DNA of 64,000 nucleotides, from contig SEMN01000035.1 of the NCBI GenBank assembly GCA_005408345.1, positions 958,501-1,022,500 of the forward strand. Reading direction: 5' to 3'. Both the position numbers and the translations under genes were made by a program. The notes below the pieces were generated by a model. That model did not search any database. It saw only the letters and a program-made list of their open reading frames with translations, and was not told the DNA's origin. Every line of letters starts with the position of its first letter. Within the stretch, counting starts at the first letter, position 1. Below are positions 1 to 40,810 of this stretch, piece by piece. Source of the DNA: Macquaria australasica (Eukaryota > Chordata > Actinopteri > Centrarchiformes > Percichthyidae).

Positions 1-67
1 CTCCTCGTCCGAGCCTTTCCAGACTAAAAGACTCTGCATTGAATTTGACTGCCTTCTCTTCCTCCAG

Positions 68-155
68 CTTTTACAACACCAAATCGGTGTTTCTGTGTCT
101 GGGAATCACAGCTCTGGTGTGTCTTTCTGTCACCATCTTCAGCTTCCAGAGCAAG
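68..155 (+). CDS. faim2: faim2 exon (first in window), transmembrane segment
   Basis: The acceptor cctccag precedes base 68 and the donor gtgaga follows base 155. The single leading base C completes a codon begun in the upstream exon outside the window (phase-2 intron). It codes for 29 residues starting FYNTKSVFLCLG and ending FSFQSK, which is one membrane-spanning helix. Confidence 0.9.
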
Positions 156-900
156 GTGAGAAGAACTGCATGACCTTCAAACTGCTTTCCATCAACAAAA
201 CAGACAGATTTTGTAAAAATAAATAAATAAAATGTCCCCACTCCTGTTGCAGATTGACGTCACATCCTGTCAGGGCGTCCTGTTTTCTCTGTGTATGGTC
301 ATGCTTCTCTGTGCCATCACCATCTCTATTACCGTCCCCTTCGGATATGTAAGTTCACCTCCTCCAGCCGTTGATCCAACACATCTTTCTGGAAGAAGTC
401 TATAATAGCTGTGATTAATGAAACAACAGGTGCAGGTTAATGCCTCTGGTGTTGCCAGCTGGATTTGGGTGTGTGAGAAGGGATTAGCCTCACAGATAAT
501 CTTGCAAAGCACTTTCTTGTATCCTTCTTAACAGTGTTTTGTAATGTTTTTTTGTTTTTTGTATCTTGCACCACAGGTTCCCTGGCTACATGCCATTTAT
601 GCTGTGGCAGGAGCCATCCTCTTCACTCTGGTGAGAATCAGATACTTCATCAAAACCTCAATATTGTCCAGCTGTTTTTCCAGAAGTTTTTTTTTGTTTT
701 TGTTTTTTTTGTTACTCATTTGCTGTCCTTGTTTTCTCCTTCTGCCTCAGTTCCTGGCATTCGACACTCAGTTGCTGCTAGGGAACAAGCACTACACCAT
801 AAGTCCAGAGGAATATATTTTTGCCACCCTCAGCATCTACCTGGACGTTATTTACCTGTTCAGCTTCCTGCTACAGATCATTGGAGGAGGCCACGAGTAA
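68..900 (+). CDS. faim2: FAIM2-like TMBIM (BI-1/Lifeguard) membrane protein, C-terminal four exons
   Basis: Partial gene; the 5' exons lie left of the window. Four exons (68-155, 253-348, 577-630, 751-900) are each bounded by AG acceptors and GT donors and join in frame into the last 128 residues plus TAA. The translation is a run of hydrophobic segments with family hallmarks: SCQGVLF, VPWLHAIYA, FDTQLLLGN, and SPEEYIFATLSIYLD near the end. Known of the family: Lifeguard/TMBIM proteins are seven-pass membrane proteins of Golgi, ER or plasma membrane; FAIM2 (LFG2) inhibits Fas-mediated apoptosis in neurons. The Cys-Gln-Gly-Val and Val-Pro-Trp-Leu-His motifs fit FAIM2 better than TMBIM1 or GRINA as I remember them. 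The symbol rests on recall, and which teleost duplicate (a or b) cannot be told. The TMBIM family call is very safe. Confidence 0.88.
253..348 (+). CDS. faim2: faim2 exon, transmembrane segment
   Basis: A 96-nt exon of 32 whole codons between acceptor ttgcag and donor gtaagt. It begins IDVTSCQGVLF and ends TVPFGY, with a hydrophobic core. Confidence 0.9.
577..630 (+). CDS. faim2: faim2 exon, short 18-codon exon
   Basis: A 54-nt exon between acceptor ccacag and donor gtgaga, coding VPWLHAIYAVAGAILFTL. The Pro-Trp-Leu-His motif is a FAIM2 signature. Both flanking introns are phase 0. Confidence 0.9.
751..900 (+). CDS. faim2: faim2 last coding exon with stop codon
   Basis: The acceptor tgcctcag precedes base 751; 49 codons then TAA at 898-900. 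It contains FDTQLLLGN, SPEEYIF and a final hydrophobic helix, ending in Gly-Gly-Gly-His-Glu. The conserved Asp in FDTQ and the Asp in the last helix match positions important in BI-1 family proteins. Confidence 0.92.
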   Translation, partial: FLAFDTQLLLGNKHYTISPEEYIFATLSIYLDVIYLFSFLLQIIGGGHE

Positions 901-2560
901 AGCACTTTTTCCCTACATACTGTATTTCTGTCTCTCAGCTGCACTATTTGAATTCTCAACAAACTCAACAACCCACTTGGATTTATTACCCTCATGAACA
1001 AAATGACATCAGGGCTATACAGTTTTTGATGAATCACTATTTTGAAGGTTTTTTTCCTTTTTCTTTTTGTACATGCATCAAAACTATGGAAGCTAAGTGA
1101 GAACATTCTGTTTGTTATTTGGTTACATAATCTTGTCTATACAATCCTGCCTGATACCTTACTGTAGTTGTTCACCGTACTCTAGCCATCCTTGTTGATC
1201 TGTTCATGTATCCCTCTGGGGTCCACTGTCACCCCACCATCCTACAGTGTGTGTTTTAACAGCCACAAGGCTCATAAGTGGATAAAACACCAAAACCAGA
1301 GCTGAATATGATCAGCTTCCTCGGCTGCATTTATGTGCATAAATGTAACACTTGAAGCAGCTCAGCATATTCGATGAAGCTGATGTACTTGCACGATTCT
1401 TGCAATTCTTGGGTTGTATCCACATACTTGAATGCACTTAGTGTAAGCTGCAATAAATGCAATGTAATCCATCAATGAGCCAAAAAGGGAAGATTCAGGA
1501 AATCTGCACCTTCAAGTTCAGCAGGGTTGAGTTTGCTTCAATAACTGCCTGTTTCACAAGCTATGTAAAGTATATACCGTTTGTTTTATACTTATTTTGA
1601 ATGCACATCATCATAGATGGCATGTTTAATTTTTATTGTATGTGTGTAAGATATTTTCATTCTAACAGCTCAGTTTGAGCATGGATGTTCTCTAGGGAAA
1701 TACTGCGACTAGTGACTTTTGAAGCTAAGATGCAACCAACCACAAAGGGAAATTGTGTGTTTGTAGCAACATACATACTTAAACAACATACTCTAGTTAT
1801 TAGAGATCACTTGCAATTTCTATTGTAACTTTAATGTGGCCTTTGGGACGTGATAGAAACACATTATTATTATTAGAAATGTTTAAACTGTATAGAGAAT
1901 AAAACACACGGCATGTTCATATATTTTTATTCTAAAGACAATGAGCTGTGTCCATTTCATGGTGACATTATTAAAATAAAACTGACACGTGAAAAGTACT
2001 GTGTGATCATTATGAAGTGTTAAGGCATTCAGTAATGTCTTTACAGCTGTTCCTTTCCAGATGTTCTCACAGAACAACTTTTATACTTTGTGTACAGATG
2101 AGGAGCCGGTGACTCAGTCAGCTCTGTGGCCTCACAGGTTTGAATCCACGAGACACTTTGGGTCTCTGTGTAGTTTCTTCTATGAGCTCCCCTGTTGCAT
2201 GCTGGCATAGACTCCATGGGTGTAGGTTTGGTTTCAGAAAAAGAAACTATGAGAATGCTATTTCCTGCACTTTTTTATATTTATATCAATTTGACAAATA
2301 ATATAATTTTGAAACTGGGATTTTCAAATTAATGTTTAAATGTTGTGTAAATTGCTGTAATATTAATATATATATATATATAATTATTCAAAAATAATGT
2401 TGCTTCACATTTACTTTTAATAGACCTCATACTTTATTACAGATAAATGAATTTGCAGCTATACTAAGCACCGTCCTTTACTGCCTTATCTTTGACTGAC
2501 ATTCAATTCAAGCATCTTTCTACAAGAACACTGACTGTAAATAAAAATATAGTGTTTGAC
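901..2560 (+). other. faim2: faim2 3' UTR (extent uncertain)
   Basis: AT-rich sequence with no coding signal. Candidate AATAAA signals on the + strand lie at 1452-1457, 1898-1903 and 2540-2545. The last would bring the transcript to within 300 bp of the opposing rbms2 3' end. Human FAIM2 is recalled to have a long 3' UTR, so a distal end is plausible; transcript data are needed to choose. Confidence 0.45.
2540..2545 (+). terminator. candidate distal faim2 poly(A) signal AATAAA
   Basis: AATAAA within tgtaaataaaaat; the same bases also form a UGUAAAUA Pumilio-type octamer at 2537-2544. Alternative upstream AATAAA signals exist at 1452 and 1898, so use of this one is inferred. Confidence 0.35.
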
Positions 2561-2834
2561 ACCCCTGGACTTCAGACCCCCACAACCCTAAACAGAATCC
2601 ACAGAAGTGGATTTAGAAAATGGACAGACAATAAGTTGATAAGTCAGCTTTGACCTACTGAGCTGCAAAAACAGATACAAATGTTCTCAGTTATAATGAC
2701 ACCTACCAGCACAGTAATTATCAATACAGCTGAAGAGGCAACAACAGCAGGAGGTAACGACCCACCTGTCGTCAATAACGCAGCCCCTCCACTCTAATAG
2801 TTACAATAAGGCAGACAAACACACAGTTCACCCA
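2561..2834. other. short convergent intergenic gap between faim2 and rbms2
   Basis: About 275 bp without a recognisable gene or repeat between the most distal faim2 poly(A) candidate and the inferred rbms2 cleavage region. Confidence 0.4.
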
Positions 2835-32342
<29,508 letters not shown>

Positions 32343-32560
32343 TTTTCTCGGCGCTATGTCCGGAGCGGCGAGCACAGCCCAGGCTGCCAGCTGACGTCAG
32401 CAGCTGGGGAAGTGAGTGCCTGGAGTCCCGCTGCTTGACTGCGAGTGGTGCTGCTGCTGCGGCAGGACAGGGGCCCCCACTGCTGGCCCCTGGGCTACTT
32501 CAGGGGTCCTTCACGCGTATCCAGGGGGGTTCCACGGAGAAGAGGGGATTAGCTTAACTT
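32343..32560 (-). promoter_or_regulatory. rbms2: rbms2 5' UTR and core promoter region
   Basis: CpG-rich sequence just upstream of the RBMS2 start codon, in contrast to the AT-rich DNA on both sides. Contains a perfect CRE (TGACGTCA, 32392-32399). No clear TATA box, as expected for a CpG-island promoter. The start site is not defined. Confidence 0.55.
32392..32399. promoter_or_regulatory. perfect CRE palindrome TGACGTCA
   Basis: Sits 50 bp upstream of the rbms2 ATG inside cagctgacgtcagcagctg. It is the consensus site for CREB/ATF factors. Confidence 0.6.
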
Positions 32561-35500
32561 CATCTACCGCCCACTGTTATTTCTCTCACCGGGTGGATGA
32601 CTGTGGGAGAATAAACTACAAAAAAAAAAAGCATCTCACAACTGTGGCTCTTAGAGGACAAAACGCTTGTAAAATCAGGTCGTGGTGTACCGTGCTTTTG
32701 TCTGAGGGCCCTTAACTCACTCCTTGACTTCACTTCATTAGAGATGGGCCCTATTCATTTATTAAGAAAATCAGTTTTATTTGCAAATATCACAACAAAA
32801 TCCCTAAACTACATCCAATATCCTATATGATATAATATTGGGCTGTATATTTACAATATCCTATAAACATAACACTACCATATTGTATCCCTTTTTAGAA
32901 TAGACTATCCAGAAATTAACATTTTTGCACTTTTTTTCTCTACATGAGACCAACTTTATGTAAAATACAGGAGTTAGTGGACATGTGTTTATGCATATTA
33001 AAAACAGCTGAGCTCGAGGAGGAAAAAAATTCACAGCCAAAATAAAGTCAAATGGTAAAAATTCTGCTAATTCCTAAAGGTTTAAGCTAACAAGAAACTT
33101 TTTAGGGCATTAACGAAGGATCATGCCAGTCACCTGAGGATGTCGATATTTAGTGCCTCTTCTTCGATACCATTGAGTCAGTGCAGGTCTATAAAAATAC
33201 TGATGACATCATTTAGACTTGTTATAAGGGCATAGTATAACAACTCCACCACCTTGTAACCCAACCAGAGCGTGTGTGCCCTCTTTGGTTTTGCCGCTGT
33301 CCTCTTCTTTGCTTGTGTAACCTTCCCTCTTTGTTTGTTTGTATTGATTGCTAAGCACTCTTTAAACCTTGTTGCAGAAATTTGCCGTACAAACAATACC
33401 ATCCACGTAAAGTTGAAACAAGTCTTAGCATATGATTCCCTTGATAAACCTATTTGAATGTAAAAGTTCAGACAGTTCATGTAAGCAAAGCCCGTCTTTA
33501 TTGCAAATAAACGACATCACATATTACAGTTACGATTCTCTGCTTTCTGTTTTGACACGTTCATGTCATGCTGATCTGTTTCATCTGTGCCATAAAACAA
33601 GATTCTCCCACTTAATGCCTTAAATTCACCTTTAATTGAATCTAATTTTGCCATTGAGCGATGTCTGATAATGCCGATGACTGTGTAAATGTATGGAAAC
33701 TGCTTGTCAGTCTACTGTTATTAAACACTTCATTGCTGCAAAGAAGATAGCACACATACCCAATGTTTTTTATAATGAATATCAATGAGAAAGCACCTCT
33801 ATAATAGAAAAGAAGAGATTAGTGTCCCAGACCTCGCCTCAACCTTTAAAATGTGTTTTTCACATTGGCACAGAGGGGGAAAAAAGAACTTATTAGAATC
33901 ATAATGTCCTTATTAAGGTTTTCCTTCACCACGGCCACTTCTGTTCCAGTCATTACCTCATATAGCAAAATATAGCAAGCAACAAAAACACATCAAGCAC
34001 AGCAACTTGTATACAGACCAAGGTCTGTACATGTTGAGCAATTTTGGTCATGTGTGGAGAAAGCATTGTGGAGATATGGTCCACTTCTTGTTTGTGTGTC
34101 ATGACGGCCTGCAATGGATGACACAGCTCGTCTGTAACAGCCTATATTTTCAAAAAGCTATTCTTTTTTAAATCTAAAACTCTTCAATTATATACTTGTT
34201 ACATATAATATGTACAGGTATTTGTGTTAATACACTTGTAAAAATACTGCTTTGTGTTTTTGAGAAGAATAATACTGTAGCTTGGACTTGATGTCCAAAC
34301 TTGTAATTTTCTCTGGGATTTTGCCTCGTCTTACGTAATGCACAGGAGTAGCTGATGATCAAAAATCCATCTTAAGGTTTGGTTTGTGCTGCCTATAGAT
34401 CGAACTTAAACTGCTGGTGATCCTGCTGCTTTCCGCCCATGCAAGACATTATTTCTCCCATGATGTGATTTCAGTCAGACAACTCACGTTGAAATGTTTA
34501 TTATAGCAGCAGGACATAGTTAGAGTTTGGCGTCTAGGCTAGGCTTCTAGAAAGAAGAAGCGGCAACACTGATGCAGGGCAGCAGTGGCATTGACAGGCA
34601 GAGGGAGAGATGGGAAAGTTTTGCAGTTTAAATAGACCGCCAAATTGGGAGGGTGTCTTTGGTAGATGGTTGTGGAGACTGAGGTATGTCACATGTGTAG
34701 CAGTGCAGCTCGAGTTGACTGCCTGAACTAGCTCGCAGGCGTCGCTCCATTAATTATGCAGCACAACACTGATGAGAAGCAGGCTCACACAAGACACACA
34801 GACAAAGTGAAAATTCTTGAGGGTGTAGTAAGCGCCGTGGGAACCATCATCTAAGCACAGGCCAGTACAAAGAGAATGGCCTAAAATAAACATCGGCACG
34901 ATCCAGTGAAGTGGACTGGTCATGGTGTAATGCAGCGGGTCCAGTGCATCTGGTGTCCGCACTGACGGCGTCCTGCAGTTTACTCTGAAGGTCACAGGCG
35001 AAGGCTGTTAAACAGCAGACACACACACACAGGGTACTAAACCTAAACATTTGCCCTCGGAGTGTGAATGAGCAGTGTCCTGAAGTTACCTTTCACATCT
35101 TATCCGTGGCTGCCTTGTCAGTGACTCTGGCTTCTTATCTACTTCTGCTATATATAAATGCCTTTTCACTTTCTCCTGTTGCCAGTGATTGGCTAGGAGA
35201 TGTATCCCAACACAGATGGCAGCTGAAACCTAATGCCTAAAATGCAGAGGCATTCAAAATAATCAGCACTGGTTACACTACAAAGCAATGGGTATTAATT
35301 ACACTACAAAGCACTTCTGCTACTCTTCATATCTCAGGGTATCTATGCAGCATGGACCGCTCACTATGAGTAGCATAAAATGTTATTTTATGATGTATGG
35401 TGCTGTATGCAAAACCCCCTGCAAGAATATGCGTGAATCATATTTTTTTTTCCTGCATGCGCACAAAGAGAGCACAAACATGCTGCAAGCACAGAGGTGA

Positions 35501-36310
35501 CACCAAACATGACTTTTGTAAGAGCAAGGAGACAGCTGAATGTATAACACAGTCTCACGCTGCACTTTGATTTTCCTACAAATGGTGGGCAGAATTCACT
35601 TCCCCTCAGAATGGATGTGCCTTTTATTCAAATGAGGGAGCTGAGCTGGACAACCTTGCAGATCCTCAATACTAAAGGTTGCCTGTAGCTCGAAACAGAT
35701 GCAAACAAGCAGTTTGAAATGTAGAAGATGTAGAAGAATTAATCCTGTAAAAAGTCATGAAAGGTAAATTGATACTGATCATCGTTTGCCCATATTTTTT
35801 CAAATAAATGCAAACATAATTTAGGTTTAAAAGTTAACAGAAGTATCATCTTGCACATTGTCCCTAGTATATTTATTAGCTTTCATAAAAGAACTAAACC
35901 AGTTGCAGAATTAGCCAAATTTGCCCAGTCTCCAGGTGAGCAGATCTTTCTTCTCTCTTCACAGACTGCCCACTTTCTAGCTGAGCAGTGCATGCCCTCT
36001 TTGTGGACCGTAAAATGACTAACTTAGTGGTGTGAACAGTATTTCTATGAATTAGGGCTGTAAGCACTTTGGGTTGGTCTCCATTTCCTTCAGTCGCGCA
36101 GCCTGTCTGTGGGCTGTTCCTCTGTCTGCATTTAGGAACACACCAGTGACATTGTTGCACTCAGCAGAACCTCGGTCTGGCACAACCAGCCACTTTGACG
36201 ACATGAACATTGTTTGGACGTCAACAGGCTCGTTGCTAAGTAACCCAGCCCCCTCCATCCCAAGTGTTCTGGCCTTATTACTCCAGGGTAGCTAAGCAGT
36301 GTGTGTGTGG

Positions 36311-36312
<2 letters not shown>

Positions 36313-36384
<72 letters not shown>
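36313..36384. repeat. (TG)36 microsatellite
   Basis: A 72-bp tract of tg repeats, followed by a second shorter imperfect tg tract near 36408. Confidence 0.95.
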
Positions 36385-36390
<6 letters not shown>

Positions 36391-36805
36391 ATATATGTGC
36401 TTGTAAGTGTGTGTGTGTGTGTAAGTCGCTGAACAGCCTGGTGTGTATTGGGGATAGCAGAGATGGTGCATCGCCTAATTTTATTTCAGTTGAATTTATT
36501 ACGACCTCCATGTGGGAGTGAACCCTAACATTCAAGAGTTTCTAAACACAGGTCAGAGGTCATTCTATAAAACTGAGGCTTCATCTGGTCCAGTTTTGTG
36601 TTGAAACAGGCTTCCTATTTTTGTTGTTATCTAAAATAATATACAAAACTTAATCTTAGCTGATGCAAAAGTCAATCTTAATTTGCAACTCCAGCATTAA
36701 ACACAACACAACAGCTACGAAAACCACCCATGTACAACCTATTTAAGGTCAACAGCACATGTTAAGGAAATACCACCCTTCCACCCATTGCCTGCATTAA
36801 CAACC

Positions 36806-36806
<1 letters not shown>

Positions 36807-36850
<44 letters not shown>
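36807..36850. repeat. (CA)22 microsatellite
   Basis: A 44-bp ac/ca tract; complementary in sense to the (TG) tract 420 bp to its left. Confidence 0.95.
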
Positions 36851-36852
<2 letters not shown>

Positions 36853-37739
36853 CAGCATCAATGCTGTGGGGGGTGAACCTCTGTCATCAAAGTGGACTGT
36901 TGTTTGGGAGGAAGGAGAGTCTGTGTGTGTGGAGGAAAGTGGATATGAATGGGTTGGAAGGGTTCAGGGCGTTCATGTGTGAGTGAGGGGCTCGTCCATT
37001 GAGACCTGTCAGTGTGGGGTTCAAGGTCAGAATGGCTAACTGAGGGGGAAAGACAGCAAACGGTGGTTGAACATAAAGAAGTGAGCAAAAGGAGGAAAAA
37101 GGGAAAGGTTCAGTTTTAAGAGTTAACATGTGAAAGCTGTGTGGGAAGGGCAGCACACACTAGCTGAGGGTGAAAGTAAAAAAACAAAACAAAACCTGTA
37201 GGCTACTATATTTACACCTGTTTTACATCAGAAACTGGTCAACTGTGAATTGCTTCTTCTGGGAGGAATCTCTGCAAACACCTGTAGCTCAAGTTAAACA
37301 AACTGTAACATTTTTATCTATGTTTATCCATGATAGTTGTCATTAGACATAAACCATTCATCCAGCAATAGTTGTTTTCATTGGCCCGACTGATTAGTGT
37401 CAGAAATAATGACATAAATTTCAAAGTAAGCTATTTTTCAGGATAATGAACATACAGTAAACAGCAAAGCGTATTATTAAAATGTATAATACCACATATT
37501 GAACTCATAAAAAGTAGCTGAAGATTTACTGAACTAATATGTACACTTGTAATTGTGCTTGTGCTCGACAGGGAAATCAGCAAACGGCAGGATATTCTGG
37601 CGCTGTTTACATCCTTGTTGTAGTAAACTAGAAACTATAAAATGATGTGTGTGTTCATCTGCACAGGCAAACAGATGGATGTAAGCGCTTGCTTCACGTG
37701 AGAAAAGTTACTTTACTCGTCTGCTGAACAGACCACACA

Positions 37740-37741
37740 CA

Positions 37742-37787
<46 letters not shown>
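37740..37787. repeat. (AC)n microsatellite
   Basis: A 48-bp dinucleotide tract with one early interruption. Confidence 0.93.
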
Positions 37788-37790
<3 letters not shown>

Positions 37791-39019
37791 ACCCTCACAC
37801 GCTCAGACAATCAGTCAAGCATTCCCTGTGGTTGGAATGTGTTTTTGAGAGAGTGTGTGAAAGAGGAAGTTTTGGCGAGGAAGGCTTGAGGGGAATGGTT
37901 GACAAAAAACAAATAAATGTCTTTATTCTATGCAGATAGACGAATCCCTCTTGTATATGACTGAATGTGAATATATGTGAATGTGTGTGGAGTAATTCCA
38001 TCATAATCTCCTGTTTAGCACACAAGACAATGTGTTTTGTGTTTCAGGGTGATGTATAAAGGCACGTAAATGTACACTCAGCAACAGTTATTCTTTATTT
38101 CCCTGCATTTAGCAAAATACGGAAACTGTGTAAGAGAGATCGATGTCCATCCAGTTTCTTTCATCTCCTTTTTATTGAAGCTCCACTACAAAATAAACAG
38201 AAGCAGTTTGGCCGAGGTGGGGGGACCCTTGGCAAAGGCAGGCATCGGAGCACTGACTGCCAAAACACTCACCCTTTTTTAATCCTTACTATGCGCTACC
38301 TTCAATTTATGGCTGAACCTAAAGTGCCTACCTTTATGAAGTTAATGTATTCAGTTTAGTGTTCAACATTATCAACAAGCACAAGCATCAGGAGTTTTAT
38401 GTGAGAAAAGTTGTCAACAAAGTTTTTGTTTCTCTCAAACATATATAGTGCAAATGGTTTTTTTTTAATGCGCAGAAAACATAAAGGCCCTCGTAATAAA
38501 TGACATTTTTTTTCAACATACTTCAAGTTCAAAATAAATTAAAATTTGAGCCTATTTTCGAAACTATCTCTGAATATTTAAAGTTGTAAATTCACAATAA
38601 TGTGCAAAAGAAATATGGCTTTATAAATTATGATAAGGTAAGTAAACTGGTTTTGCGTTACGTTGGTGCAGGGAATTAGCCATTTAACTTATAATCTTTT
38701 ATAGTGATGTTGATCAACGTGTACTACCCCTGGACAATACAATACAATAAAATCAAATTTCATGTCATAATGTTTCAAAGTTCAGTTTTTTTTTCTTCCC
38801 ATCTTTAGTGAGTTCAAACAGTCACAGCTTAGATGTATAAAAGACTCAAGGTAGATCCACGAAACCAAGACTTTTGTTTATGAGATCTATATGCCGTGAT
38901 TTTATAACATGTCAAACCTAACCATCCCAGGATATGACTAACAGGTTGTCACAGAGAAACTGCGTATTTGTAAATAAAAGGCATACAAATTCTGGTTCTA
39001 ACACCTCTTCTGCCACAGC

Positions 39020-39590
39020 ATCATAACAGTTCTGTCAAGTTCTGCAGAACCTGATAGGAAAAAACTCAAAATTTCTTCTAAAAGGTGTTTTTGCCTCTGG
39101 AGCTGTGGAGCTGTGGAGGTCTGGGTCTGTGGTTGCTGCCGCCTGCTGCCCCCGTGCTCCTGCTCTGCACCCGCTGATGCTATTGCTGTTGTTGCTGTTA
39201 TTAGTATTGCTATTATAATGTTGCTCTTAGTGTTGTTTCTGTTGGTGTTAACATCAATGCCATTACCATATCTATGCTGTATTGAGCTGCTGTATGTTCT
39301 CTTTCCTCCCGCTCTCTCTCTCCCGCTCCCCCCTTCCCCCTTCAACCCAACCGGTCGAGGCAGATGACCGCCCACCTTGAGCCTGGTTCTGCTCGAGGTT
39401 TCTACCTGTTAAAAAGGAGTTTTTCCTTGCCACTGTCGCATAGTGCTTGCTCATGGTGGGAACTGTTGGGTCTCTGTAAATATAAAGAGTCGGTCTAGAC
39501 CTGCTCTATTCGAAAAAGTGCCCTGAGATAACTTTGTTATGATATGGCGCTATATAAATAAAACTGAATTGAATTGAATTAAAATGTATG
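39020..39590 (+). mobile_element. teleost retroelement 3' tail
   Basis: A long CT- and GTT-rich lead-in, then the fish repeat block with words aggcagatgaccgcccacc, gtttttccttgccactgtcg, ccctgagataactttgtta and atggcgctatataaataaa, ending in a gaatt-gaatt-gaatt microsatellite tail. The block is familiar as a high-copy element of teleost genomes and the tail is typical of non-LTR retrotransposons or SINEs. Family name not asserted. Confidence 0.65.
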
Positions 39591-40753
39591 CTAGTCTTTT
39601 TTTTTTTTTTTTTGTAAATTAGTTTTCAACAATTTCTTGAGTGGAAGGTTTATGTTCCAGCTGGAAGTAATGTCAGCAACAGGTTTGAGTGTAAAGAGGC
39701 AGAAAGAAAGCCTGATGAAGGAGTGGGAGGGAAGGAAAGAAGGGGAAGGGGAGAGAGAGCTAAGCGGATGGGGGAAGGGCTGTTTGTGCATGCCTCGAAT
39801 TCCTTAGGTGTTATCAGCATTGCACGCTCCATAATTGTTCCTTTTGAGGAGAAAAAAAAATACAGAGACTGTACAACGTTGTAAAGCCTCCTCTCTGTTA
39901 GAAGACCTAAGAAGGGGGGGTCAAGATCTTTGAACTCTGATACCGCCATTTTTGACTTTGCTATTCTTGCATCGTTCAAGATTAAAATCAAAGAATATGT
40001 CTGGCTTTGTTCCCCACTTATGATTAATAATGCTTTGTTAACAGAACACATTTTAAAGATTTTAATCAAATCATGACTGTTTTTAAGAGTTGGTCAAGGC
40101 TCTAAGTTTCTAAAACTAAAAAATACATGTCTGTGTTTCAATTTTTAACTTCCTGTGGCTGGACATAGACTTGTAAGAACTTATTTAAATCCTTAATATT
40201 TAGAAATGGACTTTTATTTGTCAAATTAAAAGCCCTTGCCTTGCTCTGCCTCCCTGCCATGTGATGTTTTAGATTCTTTTTCTGATTTTAGACGTCTTCT
40301 AGTTTGTCCTTCACAGCAACCGTAAAGGGTTACTAACATCCGTAATGTGTCAAGCCTCCCAAGACCTCCCAGACATTTTGATAATGCCATTTTCTCAATC
40401 AGCGTTAAAGAGGCTTTCGTGCATGGGCAAGATTAGCGGTTTCCTGTGTGGCTCCGTCAGAATGAGCAGACGTATAGAGAGGAACGATAAAGTAAATACT
40501 TGAAATATCTTCTCTTTTTTTTGTCGTTACAAAATGGCTGCAGTGAATGGAGGCACTGCATTGGTGGGACACACACATACAGGATGTGATTCTGGGAACT
40601 TTGATTGATGAGGTAATCCATCTGGCTCTGAAGCGAGGGAGGGGAGGACGAGAGCACCGGCGAAGGCAGGGAGAAAGGGAGTGTAGAAGATGAGTGATGA
40701 TGTAGGTCCAAATCATGATGCAGTTTTAGAGATTTATGCATGTGTGTAGGCAG

Positions 40754-40755
<2 letters not shown>

Positions 40756-40807
<52 letters not shown>
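40756..40807. repeat. (TG)26 microsatellite
   Basis: A 52-bp perfect dinucleotide tract. Confidence 0.95.

Positions 40808-40810
<3 letters not shown>

Noticed and set aside
68..900. Calling the first gene TMBIM1 or GRINA
   Set aside because: SCQGVLF, VPWLHA and SPEEYIF fit FAIM2 better; remembered TMBIM1 has YWLH and SPEDYI at these places.
534..1100. A 188-codon frame over the faim2 3' exons
   Set aside because: Different frame from the FAIM2 exons, crosses introns and the stop codon; a shadow.
36052..36295. Overlapping frames on both strands near a candidate exon
   Set aside because: No splice signals in phase, no family similarity, adjacent to a microsatellite.
36132..36535. His-Thr and Cys-Val frames
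   Set aside because: Translation of the (TG)36 tract.
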